DNA from: an uncultured Bacilli bacterium | Lineage (GTDB): Bacteria > Bacillota_I > Bacilli_A > RFN20 > CAG-826 | NCBI GenBank assembly: GCA_934168325.1 | Contig: CAKPNG010000008.1 | Span: 1-49,363, forward strand | Length of the DNA: 49,363 bases | Reading direction: 5' to 3' | Shown: positions 7,434 through 15,833 of the stretch, piece after piece | Numbering within the stretch: position 1 is the stretch's first letter | How the letters are laid out: each line of letters opens with the position of its first letter | The notes under the pieces: model-generated | What the model was told of the DNA's origin: nothing | Databases searched by the model: none | The model's input: the letters and a program-made list of their open reading frames with translations, nothing else | Program-made: the position numbers and the translations under genes

Positions 7434-9845
7434 TTACATTGCAATGTAAGAAACTGAAGCACTGATTGACATCATGATAAAGATCATACAAGTCAAAATA
7501 GCACCAAAGTAGACATTGCCACTCTTTTTAAATAAATATCTATTAAGAATAGGTAATAAGAACATCATTGGTATGAGTCCAAATACCATATTAATAAATA
7601 ACCACATTTCACTAGTATCAGTAGGTGAATAATAACCATAGAATACTGTACCAGTCTTGAAATATGCGAAATAATTAATAACTAATATAAATACTAATCC
7701 AACACTATTTGCAATAGCTCCAGTTAGCATAACTTTCCATTCGCTCCAACCTTCAGTAGCCATTGATAAATTAACTCTTATTGAATTAGATATATAGAAT
7801 ATAAAGAATGGAACTAAATAAATTAACCATGTAACAAGCATTCTTCCATTAAGTGGAGCAGCACTTATTAACATAAATCTAAAGTCTTGATGGAATATTA
7901 CATACATTAATTGAATTAATCCATAGAATCCAAAGAATAATACAACTGCAAATCCTATAGACATTAATAAATCTTTCCAATTAATCTTTAATGATGTAAA
8001 TCTATACCAAGAAATATATTCTTGTTTATTTGTTAATTTATAATATAAATTTTCAATTGCTTTAACACCAAATATTAAAACTAAACCAATAGTTCCATTA
8101 AATATAGCCCAAAGCATGACAGCATTCATCATTCGAGCTGGGAAATAGAATGTAAATGTATTACTAGCAGCATCTTCAAACCAATCCATTGTAAGTCTTG
8201 CTAAAGGAATATAATCTAAACAAGCTATAATTGCTGTAATTACTACTGTTGCCCAGAATATAGCTTTATCAAACATATTCTTTTTACGTGGTTTAGCTTC
8301 TTTAACAAACTCTTCACGAGTAACTAAGCTAACATCTTTTCCGCTATATTGGATTTTCTTTAAATCTTCATATTCTTTATGATATTCACTTGATAATCTC
8401 ATTCTCTTAAAGAAAGGTAATATATCAAGTAAGAAACCAGCGATAGCAAAGATAAACATAAATCCGCCAGCTAAAGCAAATCCATTAAATGCTTCTTTTA
8501 CCATCCAAGTTTGATTTCTATCGTTTATATTAGTATTTAAATCTAATGTTCTTCTAAAGAAATTAATAGTATTACCAATTGATAATGGATCATACATTTC
8601 AAAACAGTGATTAATATTTTCTTTATGAATTACACGATATGTACCATCATTCATTGAACCATATTCATAGTCAATTATAGCTTCATTATGATTTAAAGTT
8701 TTACCATTAACTTCATTAATAAATCTTTTAGATATAATTTCAAATGCGCTTGTAGAACCTTGATATCTAAAAGCACCTTCATCATAATATGCATAACTTA
8801 AAGCAGCATTACATCTTAAGTTTTTGAATCTATTAGCTAAGCTAACTTTAATATAGCCACTAATATAAACTGATTTAATAATGGAATCTTCATAAGTTGA
8901 ACCAGCAAATTTTTCTGCTAAAGCTCCAACGTTTCCACCACCAGCACTGTGTCCAACAGCGCCAATGTAATTTCTATCAATATAAGAATACTTTTCAGTA
9001 TTGTTATAAACATATTGTAATAAATAATCTAAACCATTATCACCAACTGTCGATGAAATCATTTCACCATTTTCATCATAACCTGAATAAGTTGTACCAC
9101 CTTGGCATCCTGGATCAATAGTAAAGACAACAGCATTTCTTCTTGATAATTCAATTGCATATTGAGACATTGTTGCTTTAGTTCTTGTAAAACCTGGCAT
9201 AACAAATATTACAGGTAAAGGATTTTCTATAGTTGCAGTTTTAGGTCTATATTCAGTAACTTTATAAGATAAAGCATCACTTTTAATAACTGCATTAACA
9301 CCATTTAAAGCATTATCTGTACCTGAATTAAATTCTTCAGTCATTGCTTTAGTAAGAGTAAAATCATTAATTTTAACTTTATAACCACTTGTTTCACCAA
9401 TATTTGCAACAAATGAGGATAAAATTACACATCCAAGTCCAACCATTGAAACAATGAAATTAGATTTTTGATACCATTTTTTATTTTTCTTTTCTTTTTT
9501 TACTTCTTGATAATCTGGATTTATTACTTCAACATATTTATCCGTCTTATCTTTATTAATAAAAGCTATTAAATTTAAAACAAATGATGGAATCGAAACA
9601 ATACTTATTATCATATTTACCATAAATCTAGTTTTTAAAGAATTTTCCATCTTTTCTTCTTTAATAAATTGATTTAAATATGATGAATATAATGAATTAA
9701 ATAAACAAATCGCACCTAAAATTAAGGTTAACCAATAAAAATAATTACTTACTGAAAATAATAAAGCAGTTAATACTAAATATAAGCTAGCTACTATATA
9801 ACCAATTATTGTAGATGCTTTTACTAATTTATATCGAAACTTCAT
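7434..9845 (-). CDS. multi-pass membrane protein with an alpha/beta-hydrolase domain
   Basis: 803 residues: about three N-terminal membrane spans (10-100), a lysine-rich stretch, another span (about 130-150), then an alpha/beta-hydrolase domain (about 200-440). That domain has PVIFVMPGFTRTKAT at the oxyanion-hole strand, a DPGCQGG loop, and the nucleophile elbow GHSAGG near residue 300. About eight more spans follow to the C-terminus. The topology suggests that the hydrolase faces outward and acts on extracellular esters or envelope material; this is inference. AGGAG supports the start. It sits fourth in the operon, 9 bp after the small lipoprotein gene and 22 bp before malic enzyme. I know no named family with this full architecture. 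Confidence 0.8.
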   Translation of the reverse strand: MKFRYKLVKASTIIGYIVASLYLVLTALLFSVSNYFYWLTLILGAICLFNSLYSSYLNQFIKEEKMENSLKTRFMVNMIISIVSIPSFVLNLIAFINKDKTDKYVEVINPDYQEVKKEKKNKKWYQKSNFIVSMVGLGCVILSSFVANIGETSGYKVKINDFTLTKAMTEEFNSGTDNALNGVNAVIKSDALSYKVTEYRPKTATIENPLPVIFVMPGFTRTKATMSQYAIELSRRNAVVFTIDPGCQGGTTYSGYDENGEMISSTVGDNGLDYLLQYVYNNTEKYSYIDRNYIGAVGHSAGGGNVGALAEKFAGSTYEDSIIKSVYISGYIKVSLANRFKNLRCNAALSYAYYDEGAFRYQGSTSAFEIISKRFINEVNGKTLNHNEAIIDYEYGSMNDGTYRVIHKENINHCFEMYDPLSIGNTINFFRRTLDLNTNINDRNQTWMVKEAFNGFALAGGFMFIFAIAGFLLDILPFFKRMRLSSEYHKEYEDLKKIQYSGKDVSLVTREEFVKEAKPRKKNMFDKAIFWATVVITAIIACLDYIPLARLTMDWFEDAASNTFTFYFPARMMNAVMLWAIFNGTIGLVLIFGVKAIENLYYKLTNKQEYISWYRFTSLKINWKDLLMSIGFAVVLFFGFYGLIQLMYVIFHQDFRFMLISAAPLNGRMLVTWLIYLVPFFIFYISNSIRVNLSMATEGWSEWKVMLTGAIANSVGLVFILVINYFAYFKTGTVFYGYYSPTDTSEMWLFINMVFGLIPMMFLLPILNRYLFKKSGNVYFGAILTCMIFIMMSISASVSYIAM

Positions 9846-9854
9846 AACTTTCTC

Positions 9855-10643
9855 CTATGATAATGATTTATGACCATCTTCAGTTTGAAGCCATGTAAAG
9901 ACTTTTTCTGTAAGTGGTTTTTCATTTAATTTAGTTATATAACGAGTTTTACCACCCATTGGAATTCCGCCTATATTTTCTTTAAAGTCAACTCCACCAA
10001 GGGTACCAATATTTCCACCAAATCCAATTAAAATATCATTGAATCTATCTTTATTAACTAAACTTCCTGCGGTAGCAACATCACCTTCATATGGGGTAAT
10101 TTTTATATCTTCAATATTTTCTTGAGTTGCACCTTCACTTATTAAATAAACTTCTAAATCTTTCTTCCATTTATTCATTAAATCATTAGTTAATCCACTT
10201 GTTGAAGTTTTAGCATACCAACCAATTGAAATATAATAAGTTGGAACTGGAATTATACTTTCATCTATAAATAATGGTCTTAAGACAACTGTAGTATTAA
10301 AAGCATAATCTTTAATTTCATCATAATGAACAACATCATCATATTCGATAAATGTTTTATAAAAGTCTTCTGATACTCTATTTTTACTATCAGCATATGA
10401 TCTAATATCAATGCTATCTGGATTTAACCAAGTCCATCCATAAAATTTATGATTAACAGGAATCATAGTATTTGATAAAGTTGGTGCTACTCCATTTTTA
10501 AATTCATTGACAGTAGTATGAGAAATAATTTCACCATTATATTCAAATACTACGTTAAGTTCATGTTCCATTCCTTTAACAAAGCCACAACTAGATAATG
10601 TTAATAAACTCAATGGAATAAATAAAAACCTTGCAGATTTCAT
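9855..10643 (-). CDS. surface lipoprotein: InlB-type repeat plus solute-binding-like module
   Basis: 262 residues. A lipoprotein signal peptide with lipobox LSSC (Cys about residue 19) is followed by one InlB/Flg_new-type beta-repeat (VVFEYNGEII ... FYGWTWL, about 30-110). The C-terminal module (about 135-262) starts YYISIGWYAKTSTSGL and resembles two modules in the next gene upstream. Its Gly/Asp-rich core NDILIGFGGN and end FTWLQTEDGHK resemble type II solute-binding proteins. An AGAGG Shine-Dalgarno sequence supports the start. The signal-peptide codons coincide with a copy of the dispersed repeat. Probably a cell-surface binding protein; the ligand is unknown, and no ABC permease is adjacent. 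Confidence 0.75.
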   Translation of the reverse strand: MKSARFLFIPLSLLTLSSCGFVKGMEHELNVVFEYNGEIISHTTVNEFKNGVAPTLSNTMIPVNHKFYGWTWLNPDSIDIRSYADSKNRVSEDFYKTFIEYDDVVHYDEIKDYAFNTTVVLRPLFIDESIIPVPTYYISIGWYAKTSTSGLTNDLMNKWKKDLEVYLISEGATQENIEDIKITPYEGDVATAGSLVNKDRFNDILIGFGGNIGTLGGVDFKENIGGIPMGGKTRYITKLNEKPLTEKVFTWLQTEDGHKSLS

Positions 10644-10645
10644 AT
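10621..10645 (+). repeat. dispersed short repeat, copy 3 (inside a signal peptide)
   Basis: AATAAAAACCTTGCAGATTT followed by CATAT. Over about 26 bp it differs from the copy at 15725-15757 at one position. It is antisense to the lipoprotein gene and encodes its residues 2-8 (KSARFLF) on the other strand. Confidence 0.55.
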
Positions 10646-10658
10646 ATTTTTCCTCTTT

Positions 10659-12185
10659 TTACTTTGTGTAATGATAATTATAATCAAGTATTTGCTTACC
10701 TTCTTCACTTGTAATAAAAGTAAATACTTGTCTAGCTAATGTTGACTCTTTTAATAAGCCAATAACTCTTCCCGTTTTAGTAACTTCTTTTCCGGTAATT
10801 GTAAAACCAGTTTTAAAATCTTCTGGAGTAACTGTTTGAATTTTACCTTTACTAGTCATATTTCCTCCAGCACCCATAAAGATATCAACATCACCATCAT
10901 TATTAACAAGTGTACCAACATCAGCAATCGCAGCTGAAGTATATTCTCTAACACTTATTTTATCTAAAACATCATTTGAAACATTTTCACCTATTAAATA
11001 AGTTCTAATATTTCTATAAATATGTTGCATAGTTGCTTCATCAATTCCACTAGTAGAAGTAAGTCCATACCATCCAATAACTAAAGAATAAGTTTTTGTA
11101 GCATCTTTAGTATCTTTAACATTGAGCTCACTTTCACCTTTATGTGGATCTTCTAAAGCTGGATCTTTAAATACTGCATATAAAGAAATATCATCATTTA
11201 CTTTAGTAGTAAAATCAAATTCACGACCATCTTTATCACCCCAATATTGGAAAACTTTATCTCCATCAGTAGGTTCTTTAATACTTGCAATATTAATTAA
11301 TTCTCCTCTATTGACCGAAGTAGAAATATATAATGTTTCATTTACATAAAAATTAACAATAAAACTAGATTTAATGTCACCAGCAAAGTGATAATCATAA
11401 TTAAAGAATTGCTGACCATCAGCACTAGAAATATAATCAAATAAATTTCTACCTAATGTAGTTTCTTTAACTAAAGCAATTGATCTACCTGCTTTTTCTC
11501 CAAAAGTAACTCCATCAGTTCTACCAACAGTTGTAACTTTACCAGTGGTTGTAATATTTACACCAACACCTAATAAAATATCGACATCACCATCATTATT
11601 AATTAATTCACCCATTGGACCAACTTTAGTATTTTCATCGCCATATTGTCTAACAGTAATATTATTTATAACTTCTTCTTCAACATTTTGCGCTCTAAAA
11701 TATTTAATAAAATTATTATAAATATGTTGCATTAAAGTCTTATCGATACCACTTGTTGCGCTTTTTCCATACCAACCAATTACTAAAGAATATGTTTTAG
11801 TAGGATCTTTTGTATCAGTAACACTTAAATCATTTTCTCCTTCATGAGGATTACCTTTTCCATTTAATTCAAAATATGCATATAAATTAAATGAGCTAGT
11901 GATTGTTTGATTAAAATCAAATAAATCACCAATAGAATTTATCCAACCTACAAAAGTAAAACCATCCTTTTTAGGTGAAGCAATATCTTTTTCATTGATA
12001 GTTTTATTTTCTTCAACTTGAATTGTTGAATATAAAACATCATCTACATAAAACCCAATTAAATGATGTTTAATTGGAGTTACTGTTGGACTATCTTGGT
12101 TATTATTATTATTATTTTTACCACAACTAGCCAACATTACACCACTTAGTAAAATACTAGTAGCTAAAGTTAATATTTTCTTCAT
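10659..12185 (-). CDS. surface lipoprotein with two tandem InlB-repeat/solute-binding-like units
   Basis: 508 residues. The signal peptide has lipobox LASC (Cys about 20), then an Asn-rich linker. Two copies follow of the same composite: an InlB/Flg_new-type repeat (about 40-105, ending FTFVGWIN...LYAYF; second about 283-345) and a ~150-residue module (about 120-275 and 355-508). Each module contains YSLVIGWYG.(S/T).TSGID, NNDGDVDI(L/F)(L/M)G and a late S..G.Q motif like the helix of molybdate/phosphate-type binding proteins. GGAGG supports the start. It lies 13 bp after the SGNH lipoprotein gene and 15 bp before the smaller homologue, so the two arose by duplication. Function is inferred as extracellular ligand binding. 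Confidence 0.75.
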   Translation of the reverse strand: MKKILTLATSILLSGVMLASCGKNNNNNNQDSPTVTPIKHHLIGFYVDDVLYSTIQVEENKTINEKDIASPKKDGFTFVGWINSIGDLFDFNQTITSSFNLYAYFELNGKGNPHEGENDLSVTDTKDPTKTYSLVIGWYGKSATSGIDKTLMQHIYNNFIKYFRAQNVEEEVINNITVRQYGDENTKVGPMGELINNDGDVDILLGVGVNITTTGKVTTVGRTDGVTFGEKAGRSIALVKETTLGRNLFDYISSADGQQFFNYDYHFAGDIKSSFIVNFYVNETLYISTSVNRGELINIASIKEPTDGDKVFQYWGDKDGREFDFTTKVNDDISLYAVFKDPALEDPHKGESELNVKDTKDATKTYSLVIGWYGLTSTSGIDEATMQHIYRNIRTYLIGENVSNDVLDKISVREYTSAAIADVGTLVNNDGDVDIFMGAGGNMTSKGKIQTVTPEDFKTGFTITGKEVTKTGRVIGLLKESTLARQVFTFITSEEGKQILDYNYHYTK

Positions 12186-12198
12186 ATTTCCTCCTTAT

Positions 12199-13431
12199 TT
12201 AAAAACAGACAGTATAAGCGCAATTTTTCAAAATGTCTACAGTTTCCGCATTAATTTCCCAATTTCCATTTTCTTGTTCACTATAGCCAGATGAATAAGT
12301 TGATGTTCTTGTATCTATATTTAATATAGACATAGCATGAACATGAGCTGATAAAAATGAGCCAAGATGTCCTGGGTGCTTATTATCACTAAAATAAAGA
12401 TTTATATCCTTATTATTTTCATAAATTTTGCTAAATGCTTGACCAACATTATGAACTTTAATATTTAATGCTGTTCCACATTCCTTATATTTTTCTCTAA
12501 TTTTTGCTTCTTGAGAAACTACTGTTTCATTTTGAGGTAAGCCATCTGGATATCCCCAAGTAGCATATAATCTTGTTTCTGCATGATCTTGAGTTTCTTT
12601 AACTAAATCATTTAATTTTTTACATGCATTATAAAATTCATTATATTTTGTATAACTTCTAGTAGATTGATCTTGTAAAATTACATAATCATAATCTTTT
12701 TTAGATTTTAAAGTATCATAAACTTGTTTCCCATATTCATCAGTACGATCAGCAAATTGAGTAAGAGTATGAGCTCCTTTAGTAATACTATCGCAAGCAA
12801 AATCATATCCTAATGATTTAGCAATATTCTCAGTCATTTTAGGAATATCATTATAAAAAGTAAATGAATTACCAATAAATAAAACTTTGATTTTAGACCA
12901 TACAACAGGTGTTTCATTAACGTAATGCCAATACTTTTTTGTTGTATCTACTGGTGCTTGTTCACTATAGTAATAAATTTCATTATTAATATTATTTATA
13001 GTTGTTTTATTGTTCTTTAAATATAGCTTTGCACCACTATTAAATGATGTTTCTGTGAAAGAATTTAAAGATTCAGGCAATATATAATAGTTTATTTTTA
13101 ATTTATTAAAATAATAATTTCCTAAGCTTGTAATTCCTTCTTCAAAGTTTACTTGTTTAATTTGTTTTGTAATACTTCTCCATGGTGTAGTTTTTTCATT
13201 AAAATCTTTTGCATCGCCATTTCCTTTGATATTTAATGAATAATAACTTCCAGAAGGCTCTTTTACATAATTTACAACAACTTTTAATGAATTATCATTA
13301 TTTTTAGAAATATCAAATTCTTTATTATTAAAGCCTACTTCTTCCTTACCACAACTAAATAATGCTGAAGAACATAATCCAACTAAAAATAAGCAAATCT
13401 TAATTTTTGAATTAAAAAGACATGAATTCAT
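12199..13431 (-). CDS. lipoprotein with LRR_5-like segment and SGNH/GDSL hydrolase domain
   Basis: 410 residues. The N-terminus is a lipoprotein signal peptide (hydrophobic core, then LFSC). Residues about 95-125 (VNFEEGITSLGNYYF, LPESLNSFTE) look like a BspA/LRR_5 leucine-rich repeat. From about 180 there is an SGNH hydrolase: block I GNSFTFYNDIP with the catalytic Ser, VILQDQS, and the Asp/His block FSDNKHPGHLGS near residue 345. Such enzymes are extracellular esterases or deacetylases of glycans; the substrate is not evident. An AAGGAG ribosome-binding site is present. As first gene of the five-gene operon it follows the promoter that contains the cre site. Confidence 0.8.
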   Translation of the reverse strand: MNSCLFNSKIKICLFLVGLCSSALFSCGKEEVGFNNKEFDISKNNDNSLKVVVNYVKEPSGSYYSLNIKGNGDAKDFNEKTTPWRSITKQIKQVNFEEGITSLGNYYFNKLKINYYILPESLNSFTETSFNSGAKLYLKNNKTTINNINNEIYYYSEQAPVDTTKKYWHYVNETPVVWSKIKVLFIGNSFTFYNDIPKMTENIAKSLGYDFACDSITKGAHTLTQFADRTDEYGKQVYDTLKSKKDYDYVILQDQSTRSYTKYNEFYNACKKLNDLVKETQDHAETRLYATWGYPDGLPQNETVVSQEAKIREKYKECGTALNIKVHNVGQAFSKIYENNKDINLYFSDNKHPGHLGSFLSAHVHAMSILNIDTRTSTYSSGYSEQENGNWEINAETVDILKNCAYTVCF

Positions 13432-13453
13432 AGTAAAAACACTCCTTGTCTTT

Positions 13454-13482
13454 ATGATATAATTCTGTAAGCGCTTTCACAA
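13454..13482 (-). promoter_or_regulatory. operon promoter overlapped by a cre (CcpA) site
   Basis: Minus strand: -35 TTGTGA (13482-13477), 17-bp spacer, -10 TATCAT (13459-13454). The sequence TGAAAGCGCTTACA (13479-13466) matches the catabolite-responsive element consensus TGWAANCGNTNWCA at every position and occupies the -35/spacer. That placement predicts CcpA/HPr-Ser-P repression when preferred sugars are available. Confidence 0.75.
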
Positions 13483-13542
13483 TATCAATGGCGACAATTT
13501 TATATAGTAAAAATTAATCTATCTATAAATAAAATTTATAGT

Positions 13543-13548
13543 TATAAT
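13543..13548 (+). promoter_or_regulatory. -10 box of the lysR gene, leaderless-type spacing
   Basis: A perfect TATAAT ends six bases before the ATG at 13555, and no Shine-Dalgarno sequence exists between them. The -35 is poor, so this promoter may need an activator. Confidence 0.4.
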
Positions 13549-13554
13549 AATAGT

Positions 13555-14442
13555 ATGAGTATTGAACAATTAATTTATTTCACAAAAGTATATGAAAACA
13601 AGTCTTTTACTAAAACTAGTAAAGAACTTTTTATTTCTCAACCAGCAATTACAACTGCTATTAAAAACCTTGAAAAAGAATTCAAAACTGAGTTAATAAT
13701 GATGAATGGCAAAAATCTAGAAATTACTCCTAGTGGCGAGCGCTTATATACTTTAGCTATTCCTATTATTACTTTATATAATAATTTAGAAAATCAAATG
13801 CATGATTTTGTTTATAAATCTACTACTATTAAAATTGGAATTCCTCCAATGTTAGGAACTTTTATATTTGCACCTTTATTTGAAGATTTTTTAGTAAGAT
13901 ACCCAAATGTAAATTTAAAATTATATGAATTAGCAAGTCACGCAAATAAAGAAGCATTAATCGAAGGTGAAATTGATATTGCATTAACTGTTATTTATAA
14001 TAACGAAATTGAAGATAATTTGGATTTTATTAAAATTGGAAACGCAGATTTAGTCTTTGCTGTTAATAAAAGTCATCCATTTGCAAAGAAAAAAGAAATA
14101 TCTATTAAGGAACTAGGTAATACACCATTAATCTTATTTAAAGAAGATTCTTTACAATATCAAGTCATTACTAAATTATTTGAAGAAGCTCATATTACAC
14201 CAATAATTAAACTTAAAAGTGAGCAACTTTCAACAATTAAAGAATTATTAAGCTATGGAAAAATTGGTGCATTTTTATTTAAGCAAGTAATTAAAGAAAA
14301 TGATGATATTATTGGAATTCCATTAGAAGGAAATCTTAGTTTTGATATAGTTTTAGCCACTCGAAAAAATTCCAAATTTAATAAATTAGCTTTAGATTTA
14401 TTAAAACTTATAAAAGATTATAGTAACGAAAAAATTAAATAA
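13555..14442 (+). CDS. LysR-family transcriptional regulator
   Basis: 295 residues, typical for LysR. The N-terminal winged helix-turn-helix (residues 1-60) reads MSIEQLIYFTKVYENKSFTK with ISQPAITTAIKNLEKEF as the recognition segment. The effector domain (about 90-290) begins IKIGIPPMLGTFI. The gene is divergent from the lipoprotein/malic enzyme operon across a 123-bp intergenic region, the usual arrangement for a LysR regulator and its target; control by malate or another organic acid would be plausible but is inference. The start has no ribosome-binding site and is preceded by TATAAT at leaderless spacing. A long AT palindrome follows the stop. Confidence 0.9.
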   Translation: MSIEQLIYFTKVYENKSFTKTSKELFISQPAITTAIKNLEKEFKTELIMMNGKNLEITPSGERLYTLAIPIITLYNNLENQMHDFVYKSTTIKIGIPPMLGTFIFAPLFEDFLVRYPNVNLKLYELASHANKEALIEGEIDIALTVIYNNEIEDNLDFIKIGNADLVFAVNKSHPFAKKKEISIKELGNTPLILFKEDSLQYQVITKLFEEAHITPIIKLKSEQLSTIKELLSYGKIGAFLFKQVIKENDDIIGIPLEGNLSFDIVLATRKNSKFNKLALDLLKLIKDYSNEKIK

Positions 14443-14450
14443 TATAGTTT

Positions 14451-14482
14451 CTTATTTTTATATATAAAAATAAGTTTTTATT
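14451..14482 (+). terminator. AT-only palindromic terminator after lysR
   Basis: A perfect 24-bp palindrome (14451-14474; half-site CTTATTTTTATA) followed by TTTTTATT. The stem has a single G-C pair at its base, so termination efficiency is uncertain. Confidence 0.55.
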
Positions 14483-14599
14483 AAAAAATAATGTATTACG
14501 TTTTACATTTTTTCTATGGATACTTTATAATATTTTTATTAACAAAAAAACAATAGAAACATAGTTACCTAAATTATTAACTCTATTGTAGGAGGTAAG

Positions 14600-15049
14600 A
14601 TGTATTTTTTAGACAAACACAAAACGATTACACTATATTATGAAATGTCATTAAAAACAGTTTGTGACAAATATGATCTCAAACGAATGGAATGTGATAT
14701 TTTAATGTTTTTACATGATTATCCAGAATTAAACACCGCGAGTGATATTATCAAATTTAAAAAATTAACAAAGTCTCATGTTTCAACTTCTTTAAAAATA
14801 CTTGAGAATAGAGGACTTATTACTAAAAAATATGAAGATAATAATAATAAAACTATAAGAATTTATTTAAAAGAATCAGCTAATCCAATAATTAATGATG
14901 GACTTGAAGTTCGAAAACAATTTGCCTTAGATCTTCTTAATGGATTAACAAATGAGGAAAAAGAAAATTTAAAAAATGCATTTTTTAAGGTTTGTCAAAA
15001 TGCTGAAGATTGTATAAAGAAAAAAAGTAATCTTAAAAACGATAATTAA
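14600..15049 (+). CDS. MarR-family transcriptional regulator
   Basis: 149 residues with the MarR winged-helix core: KRMECDILMFLHDYPELNTA, then KKLTKSHVSTSLKILENRGLI as recognition helix and YEDNNNKTIRIYL as the beta wing. N- and C-terminal helices would form the dimer interface. GGAGGT lies five to six bases before the ATG. It is monocistronic, with its own hairpin terminator. The adjacent gene on its downstream side is decayed, so no target can be inferred from context. Confidence 0.88.
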   Translation: MYFLDKHKTITLYYEMSLKTVCDKYDLKRMECDILMFLHDYPELNTASDIIKFKKLTKSHVSTSLKILENRGLITKKYEDNNNKTIRIYLKESANPIINDGLEVRKQFALDLLNGLTNEEKENLKNAFFKVCQNAEDCIKKKSNLKNDN

Positions 15050-15068
15050 ATTACAAATGTTATATATT

Positions 15069-15101
15069 AAAGAACTTACAATTAATGTTAAGTTCTTTTT
15101 T
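15069..15101 (+). terminator. intrinsic terminator of the marR gene
   Basis: AAAGAACTTA (15069-15078) pairs with TAAGTTCTTT (15089-15098), 10-nt loop, followed by further Ts. Confidence 0.8.
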
Positions 15102-15222
15102 AATAAAATATTTTATATAAATTAAAAAGTAACCGATTTTAAAAGTGAAATAAGATTTATGATACTTTTTTAGTTCGATTACTTTTTAATGCTTTAATTA
15201 ATTTGATTAAATCAAAATAATA

Positions 15223-15725
15223 TTATTCGTCAGTGTGCTTATTTTGAATCTTTTTAATATGTTCAGGTTCAATTAATGAAACATTATGTTGAATAGCCCA
15301 ATCAACACATCCCTTTAATACTTTATTTAAGAAAATACGTGAGACTTTAGTTAATTTACTACATGGTTCTTTAGCAAATTGAACATTTAGGTCAATTCTA
15401 TTAGCAGCATATATGACAGATTGAACATCAACTGCTTTAGCTTGAACTGTTTCAGAATATGGTTTCTTCTTTCTAGCAATCCAGAAGTTTTTATTATCGC
15501 GATACCCATAATCTACAGGAAGTGGTGGGAATCCATTAGGTGTAACACCATCAACAATTGCTTTATTATATTTTTCTTTAAGTAAAATCTTATCAATTCT
15601 TAAAATAAAGTGAGCACCAAATTCAGAACTAATACCATTACAAGTATGATAAGGTCCTTTATACGATTCTAGAACAGTATCTTTTTATTCTTTACAAAAA
15701 GATTCCATAAATATCTAAATTTCAT
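15223..15725 (-). pseudogene. decayed gene of unknown family, frame interrupted near its start
   Basis: A coding-like frame of about 155 codons ends with TAA at 15223-15225. Its product contains KGPYHTCNGISSEFGAHF, NGFPPLPVDYGYRD, FWIARKKKPYSE and CVDWAIQHN; I do not recognise the family. It has no usable start. The in-frame ATG at 15708 gives seven codons and then TAA. An ATG at 15725 in another frame reads MKFRYLWNLFVKNKK and would join the long frame by a -1 shift at the AAAAAG run near 15687. The body is free of stops, so decay is recent or the frame is recovered by slippage. A dispersed-repeat copy lies at the 5' end. The rest of 15100-15222 shows nothing. Confidence 0.55.
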
Positions 15726-15757
15726 TAAAATATACGAAATCTGCAAGGTTTTCGATA
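15725..15757 (-). repeat. dispersed short repeat, copy 4 (intergenic)
   Basis: Minus strand: GAAAACCTTGCAGATTTC followed by GTATATTTTAATG. Over 26 bp it is nearly identical to the copy at 10621-10645. It adjoins the 5' end of the decayed gene. Confidence 0.55.
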
Positions 15758-15781
15758 AAAGTACGGAGTTTTTTATTAAAA

Positions 15782-15810
15782 AATTGCTTTTCTTTTTAAA
15801 AAAAGCAATT
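15782..15810 (-). terminator. terminator of the iron ABC transporter operon
   Basis: AATTGCTTTT (15782-15791) pairs with AAAAGCAATT (15801-15810), 9-nt loop. On the minus strand the stem runs into TTTTTTAAT, 24 bp after the substrate-binding protein stop codon. Confidence 0.8.
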
Positions 15811-15833
15811 CTCAATTTGTTCAGTTATAAGAT

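Noticed and set aside
8897..9121. His/Gln-rich plus-strand ORF opposite the membrane hydrolase
   Set aside because: Its composition is the antisense image of the hydrolase codons, and it has no start signal.
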